30,919 nt of DNA from Patescibacteria group bacterium (GTDB lineage: Bacteria; Patescibacteriota; WWE3; UBA101185; UBA10185): contig JAKLGS010000001.1 of the NCBI GenBank assembly GCA_022710505.1, positions 1-30,919 on the forward strand. The letters are read 5' to 3'. The notes below the pieces were generated by a model that was not told where the DNA came from, did no database searches, and worked only from the letters and a program-made list of their open reading frames with translations. Position 1 is the first letter of the stretch, and each line of letters begins with the position of its first letter. Positions 15,398-22,446 of this stretch are shown here, in pieces. A program made the position numbers and the translations under genes.

Positions 15398-16426
15398 ATG
15401 CAAGGTGGCTTTAATATTTTAGAAGTTACAGGTGATTACACACAGGTTGGTAGTGCCATAGGTAAGAAATTTAAAGATACCGTCCAGAAAAGAATTCAAC
15501 TTAGGCGCGAAAAAATTCCAAACTACTCATCATATTTAGATCGATGCCAAGAATATTTCTAAATTACGCAAAAAAAAATTTCCCCACTTGGTTGATGAAT
15601 TAGTCGCAATAGCCACTTGTGCCGAGGTACCCGTAATGGAGTACTTTTTTCACAACAATCGAGATTTGTATGATTTTTTTTGTAACGAAAAAGGAAAAAA
15701 AATACAAACATTTCATCTGCAGGATTATCCGATCACTGTACTGTTGCTGTTTCTTTTAATGAGGATGGTGCAATTATAGGGTACAATGAGGATTGGCTTT
15801 TGTCAGCAGTTGCCGATTATTATTTATTAAAAGCAGAAATTAACGGTATTAAATTTATAACTTTAGCCGCAAAGACACTGCTCGCAGGAGATTCCGCGGG
15901 CATGAATACTTTTGGTCTATGTCAATGTATCAATGAATTGCATTCGGAATCGAAGGTAGGTGTCCCAAAAAATTTCGTGGCACGGGCTATTTTGGAAAGT
16001 AAATCGTTAAATGCCGCTGAGGAGCTTATTAGAAATACCCCCAAGGCCAGTGGTTTTAACCACGTGTTAGTTCAGGGCCACGAGGTAAGAAATGTAGAAA
16101 TTGCTGGAGCAAAAATAGGGGTTTCAAGTTATATAAATCAGCCTTTTGTACACACTAATCATTATCTTTCACCTGCTTTACAAAAATTCGAAAATTTCAA
16201 AACTATTAATTCTGTTGAGAGGTATGAAAGGGCTTCACATCTTACAAATATGGGTATGACTGTAAAAGATATGATATTGCTTCTACAAGATCACCGGAAC
16301 GAAGAAAATCCCATATGTAGTCATGATTTTACACTAGGAGCTCTTGTTTTTGATCTGCCCAAAAAGGAAGCATATGTTTGCTACGGTACTCCCTGTAAAG
16401 GTATTTTTAATAAATATTATCTGTAG
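15398..16426 (+). pseudogene. C45-family acyltransferase/peptidase (AAT-like), frameshifted
   Basis: Three frames together spell one protein of the acyl-CoA:6-aminopenicillanate acyltransferase (C45, Ntn-hydrolase) family. Part 1 (15398-15562) begins MQGGFNILEVTGDYTQVGSA and ends in TAA. Part 2 (about 15540-15700) reads KFPHLVDELVAIATCAEVPVM in another frame. Part 3 (about 15700-16426) contains the nucleophile region SDHCTVAVSFNEDGAIIGYNEDW and continues intact (AGDSAGMNTFGLCQCINEL; ICSHDFTLGALVFDL). The second shift falls in a run of eight A, where one more A restores the frame; the first lies near 15537-15560. Mutational decay or assembly error are both possible. A TATACT box ends 6 bases before the first ATG. 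The family hydrolyses or transfers amide-linked acyl groups. Confidence 0.75.
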
Positions 16427-16587
16427 TAGTTACTATGAAAAACTAACTGTCTTGTGTAAGGTTCCGTAGCGAATTTCAGCTAAATACCTAGGCTGTAGTT
16501 ATTAGTAGAACTGTTTAAGCAATAATTAATTGACGATATTTATATAAATATTCAAAAAAATGCATCACTCTGATAAACTTTCAAGAA

Positions 16588-16926
16588 GTGCGTTCAAAAA
16601 AACACTATCTCCAAAACAAAGAAATTTCCAGAGATATCATTTTAGAGGGTCTTAAATCCTTTTGTGAGTTTTATGGTGTTAGATATTGTAAGCTAGCTAT
16701 AAGAAATCAAAAAACGAAATGGGGAAGTTGTTCCAAATCCGGTAATTTGAACTTTAACTACATAGTTGCTTTCTTGCCTAAAGAGCAAAGAGACTACATT
16801 ATTGCTCACGAAGTATGCCACTTAACTGAGTTTAATCATTCAAAAAGATTTTGGGATGCGGTCGGAAAAACAATTCCAAATTACAGAGAAATTAGAAAAG
16901 AAATTAAATCTATTAGAATTTACTAA
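16588..16926 (+). CDS. YgjP-like (DUF45) zinc metallopeptidase, short form
   Basis: 112 residues starting at GTG. The C-terminal DUF45/YgjP pattern is clear: KTKWGSCSKSGNLNFNYIVA, then the zinc motif HEVCHLTEFNHSKRFW (HExxH plus a third His six residues on). The family usually runs about 230 residues, so the N-terminal half is missing; either it is a minimal form or a 5'-truncated copy. Start choice is uncertain because there is no good ribosome site near the GTG, and no upstream fragment of the missing half was found. The protein has no signal peptide. Gap 16927-17099 holds only a weak GC-rich hairpin (CCCTC / GAGGG, 16973-17000). Confidence 0.75.
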   Translation: MRSKKHYLQNKEISRDIILEGLKSFCEFYGVRYCKLAIRNQKTKWGSCSKSGNLNFNYIVAFLPKEQRDYIIAHEVCHLTEFNHSKRFWDAVGKTIPNYREIRKEIKSIRIY

Positions 16927-17099
16927 AATTTTCTAAAAAGGAGTTCGTTTATTATCTTTAGTAATAAAAAATCCCTCTCAGTTTTATTGGGTGGGGAGGG
17001 GGGAAATTAAATTTATTTTGTGTTTATGTAATTCTTGGGGTCGCTTACAGGTTAGTAATAGAACTGTATGTGCTATAAAAAAATTTTTAGTAAAAAAGA

Positions 17100-17146
17100 A
17101 AACCGCCTTGGGGGATTGTGTTTATCACACTCCCTTACAGCGGTTT
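17100..17146 (-). terminator. Intrinsic terminator of the 91-aa gene
   Basis: On the minus strand: AAACCGC ... GCGGTTT with an inner GGGAGTGTG / CACAATCCC stem, followed by TTCTTTTTT. It begins 23 bases after the stop of the gene at 17170. Confidence 0.85.
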
Positions 17147-17169
17147 GTTAAGTACTAGATCGAAAAGGT

Positions 17170-17445
17170 TTAGTCGCAAAGACGAGCTGTTACCCCGATC
17201 ACATAACATGAGTCTTTGCCAGTTTTTCCATCGTATCCTGGAATTGGTGCTTCCGTGATTTGTTTAAATGCTTCGGAGACCCTGGTGGTCATTTTGGATC
17301 TACTTACTGGGTTCACCCCGTCGTAATTTTTCTTCCACCAATTGTGAAAGCTTCTCCAAGCTTTCTTGATTTCTGGTGGGTACAACTTATGAACGTCATC
17401 CGTTATCGGAATTCCATATGGTGGTACACCCATCCCACTGCACAT
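17170..17445 (-). CDS. Small unknown protein (91 aa), strongly expressed by signals
   Basis: 91 residues, soluble, with four cysteines at its ends (MCSGMG; DSCYVIG; ARLCD) and an aromatic/basic middle (IKKAWRSFHNWWKKNYDG). No family recognised. Expression signals are the best in the window: -35 TTGACA and -10 TATAAT with a 17-base spacer (17482-17510), AAAGGAGGT before the ATG, and a strong terminator. It is a stand-alone gene directly left of the displaced tRNA-His 3' end. Before the element inserted, it was the gene next to tRNA-His, transcribed in the same direction. The -35 block is shared with the SPFH operon promoter. Confidence 0.7.
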   Translation of the reverse strand: MCSGMGVPPYGIPITDDVHKLYPPEIKKAWRSFHNWWKKNYDGVNPVSRSKMTTRVSEAFKQITEAPIPGYDGKTGKDSCYVIGVTARLCD

Positions 17446-17481
17446 CGTAAACCTCCTTTTGGTTTTAGTTGATTGGCTGGA

Positions 17482-17510
17482 ATTATAGCTTAACGTGCCT
17501 TTTGTGTCAA
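17482..17510 (-). promoter_or_regulatory. Consensus sigma-70-type promoter
   Basis: On the minus strand TTGACA (17505-17510), 17-base spacer, TATAAT (17482-17487); both hexamers are perfect. The sequence around the -35 (GTCAAATACTACAGG, plus strand 17506-17520) is identical to 11013-11027. Confidence 0.85.
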
Positions 17511-17524
17511 ATACTACAGGATAC

Positions 17525-17546
17525 TTGGGGTGGTTGACGGGTCTCG
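17525..17546. repeat. Left attachment site (displaced tRNA-His 3' end)
   Basis: 22 bases identical to 24961-24982. The sequence is the 3' end of tRNA-His on the minus strand (CCA end, acceptor strand, part of the T arm) plus one flanking base, but here the rest of the tRNA is missing. It marks the left edge of the integrated element. Confidence 0.9.
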
Positions 17547-17873
17547 GTCACGCGTCTTAACATCTTGTATATCGCTTCGCTCACACAATCTGTAAAGCTC
17601 GCGACCCCATCTCCTTCGCTCATTTCATTCGCTCAGTCCGATATTCTCGCCCCGTCAACAAGAAAGTCCGTTAACCACACAAGGTGATTATCCGACTTCC
17701 TGGGGTCGCTAATGGATGCTAACTTGAACCACTTATTCAGAGATTTCAAGGTTCTAACTGAGTTAATTTCATATATCTAACTACTTATTTTGGGTTACAT
17801 TGGAGAGACAGAAAAGTATTCCGCGTATATTATTTACTCTTTTTAGATAATGCCATTAATTTTTAACTGATGT
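17547..17873. other. Structured left end of the element, no gene seen
   Basis: No convincing ORF. GC content is locally higher to about 17,710. Two inverted partial copies of the tRNA acceptor sequence are present: CCCGTCAAC (17651-17659, perfect complement of 17533-17541) and CCGTTAACCAC (17668-17678, one base off the tRNA strand). The hexamer CGCTCA occurs three times between 17,577 and 17,638. A GAACC/GGTTC stem lies further right (near 17,735-17,757). Such a cluster next to the crossover fits recombinase or accessory-factor binding sites, or an RNA structure on the minus strand. Confidence 0.5.
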
Positions 17874-18248
17874 TTATTTTATTGGGTATGTGTTAATACA
17901 GTTAGTCATAAATTTAGTTTTAAATGCTGCTGTAGTTGGATCGTTTGATTCGTCATACACTCCGTCGTAACTGAACGTGATTGCTTGTTGTGTATTACAT
18001 ATCCCCGTGTAAGGGCAACCTTTAATCATTTTACTTATGATATCGAGCATTTCTTTTTGCTTTTTATCATACTTTGATAGGCAGTATCTAGTTGCTTCTT
18101 CTTTTTTATTTTCCTTTTCTTTAAGTAATAACTCTTGCTTTTTTTCCTCTGCTTTTCTTGGGGAGTAAATTACCAGGTAGAAGAAGAAAGAACTAGCTAA
18201 CATGAGAGCAGATATTGAAAGTATGACTATTAAAAACTTATCCTTCAT
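17874..18248 (-). CDS. Small anchored extracytoplasmic protein of the element (124 aa)
   Basis: An N-terminal membrane helix (about 5-28, FLIVILSISALMLASSFFFYLV) is followed by a Lys/Glu-rich coiled-coil-like segment (about 30-52) and a C-terminal part with four cysteines (RYCLSKYD, IKGCPYTGICNTQQ, MTNCINTY). Disulphides outside the membrane are plausible. A TATAAT (minus strand) lies 11 bases before the ATG. It is divergent from the TerS-like gene. No family recognised. Other proteins of this element (21208, 22153) are also membrane-linked and Cys-containing. Confidence 0.6.
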   Translation of the reverse strand: MKDKFLIVILSISALMLASSFFFYLVIYSPRKAEEKKQELLLKEKENKKEEATRYCLSKYDKKQKEMLDIISKMIKGCPYTGICNTQQAITFSYDGVYDESNDPTTAAFKTKFMTNCINTYPIK

Positions 18249-18390
18249 TTGTTGAACAAATTATACCTAATATAGTTAGTTAAAACCAATTAAAAAGTCT
18301 ACCTCCTACAAAATTTCTTATAATTTAGCAGGGTTAAGTTTTTATACATACCTTTTATCTCTTAACAACAACAAATAATCAGGGGTTAAA

Positions 18391-18876
18391 TTGGCGAAAA
18401 ATTTTTATAAATGCTATGTATATGTTATGGAAAATGAATACAACATCACACTTGAAGATATAGAACATATTATTGGATCAAAGGAAAAGACATTATTTTA
18501 CCTTACTTGGTTGAAACATAATAGAAACGGAACGAGGGCATATATGGAATTACACCCGGAAGTCAAAGAAAGTAGTGCGAGGGTATTGGCTTCAAACTTA
18601 TTAAGTACCATAGATATTAACCTTATTGCCGATTGTTACGGATTAAATCATCAGAAGTATTACGAGATGTTACAGGCTGGATTAGAAGCAGAAAAGAGGG
18701 ACCAATATACAGGTGAGATGTATCCGGACCATCAAACGAGATTAAAATACCTCGATAAGTTGGGAAAGTTGCTTCGAATTGAAAGGGAAAAAGAGCAACA
18801 AAAAGATGAAGACTTAAAGACAGAAGCATTTAAAACAATTGAACTTATGAGAGCAGAGTATAACTTGGAAGAGTAA
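18391..18876 (+). CDS. Small-terminase-like (TerS/phBC6A51-type) HTH protein
   Basis: 161 residues from TTG, with AGGGG 5 bases upstream; an in-frame ATG at 18430 is the alternative. Residues about 25-75 form the helix-turn-helix of phage small terminases (LTWLKHNRNGTRAYMELHP then ESSARVLASNLLS), and the C-terminal part has the typical DHQTRLKYLDKLGKLLRIE helix seen after it in Terminase_2-type proteins. Small terminases recognise phage DNA for packaging. No large terminase is in the window. In this setting the protein could redirect a helper phage's packaging machine, or could be a regulator that merely shares the fold. First gene right of a divergent promoter region (18249-18390). Confidence 0.65.
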   Translation: MAKNFYKCYVYVMENEYNITLEDIEHIIGSKEKTLFYLTWLKHNRNGTRAYMELHPEVKESSARVLASNLLSTIDINLIADCYGLNHQKYYEMLQAGLEAEKRDQYTGEMYPDHQTRLKYLDKLGKLLRIEREKEQQKDEDLKTEAFKTIELMRAEYNLEE

Positions 18877-19010
18877 CTATGAGATGGAATTTGGTAGATA
18901 TTTGGCACTTTTTAACTCTCATTTGCTTTTCAAAAACTCTTTTTATAGTAGTTTAATAAGTAACGAAAAAAACCCGAAATAGCAACCGATTTATGTTGTA
19001 ACCACGCGGG

Positions 19011-19039
19011 TTGCAGAAAAAACCTAAGAGTGTTATATA
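19011..19039 (+). promoter_or_regulatory. Promoter with overlapping inverted repeats before the replication genes
   Basis: -35 TTGCAG (19011-19016), 17-base spacer, -10 TATATA (19034-19039). Inverted repeats cross the -35: AACCCG (18971-18976) with CGGGTT (19007-19012), and GCAACC (18982-18987) with GGTTGC (19009-19014). These look like an operator or a transcribed hairpin controlling the operon. Confidence 0.5.
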
Positions 19040-19045
19040 TAAAAT

Positions 19046-19151
19046 AATGAAACAATAACAGGCACAATACGGCTTGTTGACAATAATAATCGTTCATTGT
19101 GGGAACGTGTTCGCTAACTTCTACCCGACCACAACGGGTAGAGGTTTTTTT
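19046..19151 (+). ncRNA. Leader RNA or small RNA ending in an intrinsic terminator
   Basis: Transcription from the promoter at 19011-19039 would start near 19046. About 105 bases later is a strong terminator: a 10-bp stem (19118-19127 with 19135-19144, core CTACCCG / CGGGTAG) and seven T. An ACAAT/ATTGT stem lies inside. The terminator stands 33 bases before the first replication gene and its AAGGAG site, so the RNA is either an attenuated leader or a free small RNA that limits copy number. The whole gap 18877-19183 has no other gene. Confidence 0.55.
19118..19151 (+). terminator. Intrinsic terminator / attenuator
   Basis: Stem of 10 bp with one G-T pair, 7-base loop, T7 tail. It lies upstream of, and in the same direction as, the replication genes; hence attenuation is likely. 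Confidence 0.8.
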
Positions 19152-19183
19152 GTATTTTAACAAATTAAAAAGGAGAAAGTATT

Positions 19184-19408
19184 ATGCAAGGTAGAAAAGT
19201 ATCTGAATATGTAATGCAGAAATACATTACGGAGTACAAAGATTTTATAGGAAGAAAAAGAGCTGATTTTATACACAAAGCCTATGGAAACGACATATGT
19301 AAGTTTGCAGAATTAGGGTATGACACGAATAGCTTTTTTAACGACCTGTTACAAGGAAAGGAATTAAAATATGACGTGGAAAACACCAATACCACCAGAC
19401 TTAAATAA
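19184..19408 (+). CDS. Small unknown protein of the replication operon (74 aa)
   Basis: ATG preceded by AAGGAG at good spacing. The 74 residues are basic and helical (MQGRKVSEYVMQKYITEYKD ... FIHKAYGNDICKFAELGYD). The 3' end overlaps the next gene by 38 bases in another frame. No family recognised; size, charge and position fit a DNA-binding or replication-control protein, which is inference. Confidence 0.6.
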   Translation: MQGRKVSEYVMQKYITEYKDFIGRKRADFIHKAYGNDICKFAELGYDTNSFFNDLLQGKELKYDVENTNTTRLK

Positions 19409-19949
19409 GATATTTGGAAGTGATTACCTATCACAACTTATATTTGAAAGGTTACTCATAAGATCCCGGAACGAAAGCGGGGTTGCTACTAACTATTGGT
19501 ACACACCGGTAACTCTTAATAAGGGACAAGCCGTATGCGGTCTGTCAGAGTTGGGTAGATTTTTTGCGGTGGATAGAAAAACAATCAAAAGACACCTTGA
19601 AAAACTACAAAATGAGTACAAGGTAGTGGACTACCTACCAACCCGAAAAGGTACGATAGCAACAATAAAAAACTATGGTGGGTTAATAAAAATGGACTGC
19701 TGTGTGGACTACCCTAAAGATGAGAAAAGGGACTACCCACCACCGATAGAAAAGGTTGTTGTTAGTACAACGGCGGGGAACTCGTTACAAAAAAGGGACT
19801 ACCCTAAAAGTAACAAATGGGACACTAACAAGAATATAAATACAAATAATAGTAAATCTTTTAAGGGTAAGAAAAGTTATTCATTTATTCCGTATGTTTT
19901 AGGTGATTTGACACCGGAACAACAGAGAAGAAAGGTAGAGTTTATATGA
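19371..19949 (+). CDS. Winged-helix replication-initiator-like protein
   Basis: 192 residues, ATG after AAAGGA. Residues about 20-105 match the winged-helix N-domain of phage/plasmid replication proteins: RSRNESGVATNYWYTPVTL, LNKGQAVCGLSELGRFF, VDRKTIKRHLEKLQNEYKVV, then the 'wing' PTRKGTIATIKNYGG. The rest is Lys/Asn/Ser-rich and probably disordered (about 110-175), with a short C-terminal LTPEQQRRKVEFI. Such proteins bind the origin and load a helicase. The start overlaps the preceding gene and the stop overlaps the next by 4 bases (ATGA), a tight operon with the ATPase. Confidence 0.65.
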   Translation: MTWKTPIPPDLNKIFGSDYLSQLIFERLLIRSRNESGVATNYWYTPVTLNKGQAVCGLSELGRFFAVDRKTIKRHLEKLQNEYKVVDYLPTRKGTIATIKNYGGLIKMDCCVDYPKDEKRDYPPPIEKVVVSTTAGNSLQKRDYPKSNKWDTNKNINTNNSKSFKGKKSYSFIPYVLGDLTPEQQRRKVEFI

Positions 19950-20887
19950 AACTATCAAAGCAAGAGATACAAGAAAGGAACGAAGTTATTGATAGAGTAT
20001 TTAGTTTAGATGGAAATCAGTCATTTACCGGATACCCAAAAATAGATGACATATTGGGGGTTGTAGAGCCTGGCGACACAATACTTTTAGGCGGGGAAAG
20101 TGGGGTTGGAAAAAGCCTTGTAGCGTCAAACATAGCGGTAAACGTAGCCAAACAAGGTAAAAAAGTTTTATACCTTGATCTTGAAAATGGCGAAAGGACA
20201 GGCATTAAAAGGTTGTTATCAATATGGTCTGGCGTAGAGTTTAAGAAGTGGAACAACAAAGAGCATATTGAAAATGCCTACGGAATAAATCACGAGTTAT
20301 CAGAAAAGATCGAGTATTGGGATCATTTCTCACTTGAAAACCTATCAGGGTTTAGTGAAAATTCCTGGAAGACTATCATCAAATACGTCATAAGCAGAAG
20401 TGCAAACAAAGACACAAAGCCACAGTTGGTAATCATAGATCCGTTGCAAGATTTGGAAAGTGAGACCGAAAGCACAAAGACATATAACGAACAGGGGCAT
20501 ATCATTAAAGCATTGAAGAACCTTGCACAAAAGTTGAGTATTAATATCCTCATATGTCACCACCTACGAAAGCCTGGAACAACGAACAGTAGATATGTTG
20601 CCGACGTAGATGATAAGGAAGCAAGGTTGTATAGGATACCCGAAAAAGATGATTTTGAGGGATCTTCAAAGATTATAAATAAATCAATGCAAGTCTTATC
20701 AGTTGTCAGAGCCTACGAGGGTGGAACAAAAGAAAAGAGATCAAAGACAAGGGTTGAGGTATTGAAAAATAGGAATAGTCTAACAGGCGTTGGTTATCTT
20801 TATTTGAACGAAGATAACTTACGAATTGAAAATGATCCTGTGTATGTTACTGAGTATGCCGAGTTGTTAGACGGAAGATTGTTTTAG
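19946..20887 (+). CDS. RecA/DnaB-fold replication ATPase (RepA-like)
   Basis: 313 residues. An N-terminal segment (SFTGYPKIDDILGVVEPGD) is followed by Walker A GGESGVGKS (49-57), a strand with acidic end VLYLDLENGE (74-83), Walker B LVIIDP (161-166) and a sensor-like strand NILICHHLRKP. This is the C-terminal DnaB/RadA/RepA fold without the DnaB N-terminal domain. Related proteins act as hexameric plasmid helicases (RepA) or loaders. It overlaps the winged-helix gene by 4 bases, so the two are likely the element's initiation pair. A terminator hairpin follows at 20902. Confidence 0.8.
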   Translation: MKLSKQEIQERNEVIDRVFSLDGNQSFTGYPKIDDILGVVEPGDTILLGGESGVGKSLVASNIAVNVAKQGKKVLYLDLENGERTGIKRLLSIWSGVEFKKWNNKEHIENAYGINHELSEKIEYWDHFSLENLSGFSENSWKTIIKYVISRSANKDTKPQLVIIDPLQDLESETESTKTYNEQGHIIKALKNLAQKLSINILICHHLRKPGTTNSRYVADVDDKEARLYRIPEKDDFEGSSKIINKSMQVLSVVRAYEGGTKEKRSKTRVEVLKNRNSLTGVGYLYLNEDNLRIENDPVYVTEYAELLDGRLF

Positions 20888-20901
20888 TTTGAGTTGTACC
20901 G

Positions 20902-20957
20902 TACCCCCGAAAATACCTTACTATTATATTTTAGGTAAAAGGGGGTATTGGTTTTTA
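20902..20957 (+). terminator. Intrinsic terminator of the replication operon
   Basis: TACCCCC / GGGGGTA (20902-20908 with 20941-20947) with inner TACCT / AGGTA, then ATTGGTTTTTA. Confidence 0.75.
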
Positions 20958-21207
20958 TTACAACGTATAGGGGGGTTATAAAGTAATGGGAATTTTGTCT
21001 AAAATCGGTTTTAAGGCACGTTATTATTAAAGTTAAGTTAAGATACCTTTGGGCGTGATGCCGGGTAGAATAGGGCGTTGGTTACTCATTATTTGAGAAG
21101 TTTTAAGATTAACAAACATTAACAATTTAAAGTTAAGGATTATACCATTCGGATATTAAATAAAGATTAAATTTAGATTAAATGTAGATTAAATGTATAA
21201 TGGGTTT
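20958..21207. other. AT-rich spacer, origin candidate
   Basis: No solid gene; one 14-codon ORF (20986-21030, MGILSKIGFKARYY, cationic) is noted only. Direct repeats of ATTAACAA occur at about 21108-21128, and three 11-bp tandem repeats lie at 21163-21195. AT-richness, repeats and the position right after the replication genes fit a replication origin, but no DnaA boxes were identified. Confidence 0.4.
21163..21195 (+). repeat. Three tandem 11-bp direct repeats (iteron-like)
   Basis: Copies at 21163-21173, 21174-21184 and 21185-21195; the last two are identical (TAGATTAAATG), the first differs at two positions. They directly abut a TATAAT (21196-21201). The 11-base period is about one helical turn, so a bound protein would line up on one face of the DNA. 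Either iterons or an operator of the promoter. Confidence 0.7.
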
Positions 21208-22122
21208 ATGTTCAAGATTATAAGGAACACATTTTTTGTTCTTTGGAATATATGCATCCTTATATTTTCAACAACAATAATTTTTGAAGGATATATTAAA
21301 GATGAATTTAGTGTACTGATGGGGACGGTATTAGTAATAACAATACTTTTTGGGGGTTTGTCTTTTTTACTTTTTCTGATTTTCTACGAAATAAGTCTTA
21401 AGGGGTTTGATAAAAAATTATATTGGAAATCTAAATTATATTTAAAGGAGTTAGGATATTTACTAATCCCGGCATCGTTACTTTTACTTGGTTTTTACGG
21501 TCTTATCAAAAAACCTTTTATAAAGGAAACAAAACAAGAAGGAGTGGTATCTTTACGTCAAGTTGAAGAAATAAATCACGATAAATCAATAGATACCAAA
21601 ACAACTTCTGAAACTCAGCCAGTTATTAACACACCGACCCCAATATTAGAAGCTGACCCAATGGTTAACTGTGGAATACATGAAAACTGTGGTGGCGGTA
21701 CAAAACTTATGAGGGAAAGCGATTGTGAAAAAACTATATGCTGCGAAATAGGTGGTAATTGGTATTTTTATGATTCAGCTACCAAATGTGATGAAGACCA
21801 AACAGATTATTGGGAAGAATATTATGAAGATAAGTACAAAGACGATGACGAAGACGATGATTATACAATTGATATTCCGGAGTTACCGCCATTAGAACCT
21901 CTACCCCCCATAGATCTAACAATTCCTGATTATTTGATAGATGTTCCTGAGGAGAATAATGAAGAAGAGATAAAGAAGTGTGAGGAGAGGGCAAGAGAGG
22001 ATACAAAGTCTCAGATTGACGGGTGTTATATAAAATATGGGGGAACAAGCGCTGCAGATATGTGTGCCAGAGGGGTTCAGCAACTAGGTGCTGATGCTAT
22101 AAAGGCTTGTAGAGGGTTATAG
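21208..22122 (+). CDS. Membrane protein with acidic, Cys-containing exterior (304 aa)
   Basis: Start placed at ATG 21208 (MFKIIRN), since TATAAT at 21196-21201 ends 6 bases before it; an in-frame ATG at 21193 overlaps the box. The N-terminus has about three membrane helices (FFVLWNICILIFSTTIIF; VLVITILFGGLSFLLFLIFY; LGYLLIPASLLLLGFYGLI). After a Thr/Pro linker come cysteines (NCGIHENCGGGTKLM, DCEKTICCEIGGNW), a very acidic stretch (YYEDKYKDDDEDDDY), a Pro-rich segment (LPPLEPLPPIDLTIPD) and a helical end with three Cys. No family recognised. A surface or secreted-side role is likely; it is the largest non-replication gene of the element besides the recombinase. Confidence 0.65.
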   Translation: MFKIIRNTFFVLWNICILIFSTTIIFEGYIKDEFSVLMGTVLVITILFGGLSFLLFLIFYEISLKGFDKKLYWKSKLYLKELGYLLIPASLLLLGFYGLIKKPFIKETKQEGVVSLRQVEEINHDKSIDTKTTSETQPVINTPTPILEADPMVNCGIHENCGGGTKLMRESDCEKTICCEIGGNWYFYDSATKCDEDQTDYWEEYYEDKYKDDDEDDDYTIDIPELPPLEPLPPIDLTIPDYLIDVPEENNEEEIKKCEERAREDTKSQIDGCYIKYGGTSAADMCARGVQQLGADAIKACRGL

Positions 22123-22152
22123 AGTTATAAGAAAAATAGAGGAAAAACCATT

Positions 22153-22419
22153 TTGATTAATAATAAAGTACACAAGAGATTAATTACCATATTTTTATTA
22201 ATTTTATTACCCTCATTACTTACTGCTTGCACTAGCTATACACCTAATACATATGAGGAGAGTTCTGGTTACAAGGAGTATGGCTGTACCCAAGATTGCT
22301 CGGGACACAATGCTGGCTGGGAATGGGCACGTGAAAAAGGTATTACTGATCCGTCAGACTGCGGGGGTAAATCAGAATCATTCATTGAAGGTTGTAGGTC
22401 GTATGCTGAGGATTATTAG
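22153..22419 (+). CDS. Small lipoprotein with Cys-rich domain (88 aa)
   Basis: TTG start with AGAGG about 10 bases upstream. The signal peptide (MINNKVHKRLITIFLLILLP) ends in a lipobox LLTAC, so Cys26 is expected to be lipidated. The mature part has a compact domain YGCTQDCSGHNAGWEWAREK then ITDPSDCGGKS and EGCRSYAED. I recognise this CxxDCSGHxAGxxWA...DCGGxSxSFxEGC pattern from small secreted or membrane-tethered proteins in many bacteria; its function is unknown. It follows the membrane protein by 30 bases. The host genes for lipoprotein maturation (Lgt-like, LspA-like) are seen at the right end of this window. Confidence 0.75.
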   Translation: MINNKVHKRLITIFLLILLPSLLTACTSYTPNTYEESSGYKEYGCTQDCSGHNAGWEWAREKGITDPSDCGGKSESFIEGCRSYAEDY

Positions 22420-22446
22420 CTATAAGATTTAGTATAATGCAACTGT

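Noticed and set aside
15690..15740. Programmed -1 frameshift in the C45 gene (A8 run)
   Set aside because: The run is slippery, but a second break upstream without any slip signal makes decay or sequence error simpler.
16973..17000. CCCTC/GAGGG hairpin as a terminator for the YgjP-like gene
   Set aside because: The T-run is on the other strand, so it would not end that transcript.
17035..17710. TGGGGTCGCT repeated at 17036 and 17701 as another att pair
   Set aside because: Only 10 bases are shared, the positions do not fit gene content, and the 22-bp tRNA repeat explains the boundaries.
20986..21030. Fourteen-residue cationic peptide gene (MGILSKIGFKARYY)
   Set aside because: Too short to separate from chance and no supporting context; only noted within the spacer entry.
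21163..21195. CRISPR array
   Set aside because: Three contiguous 11-bp units without spacers, and no cas genes.
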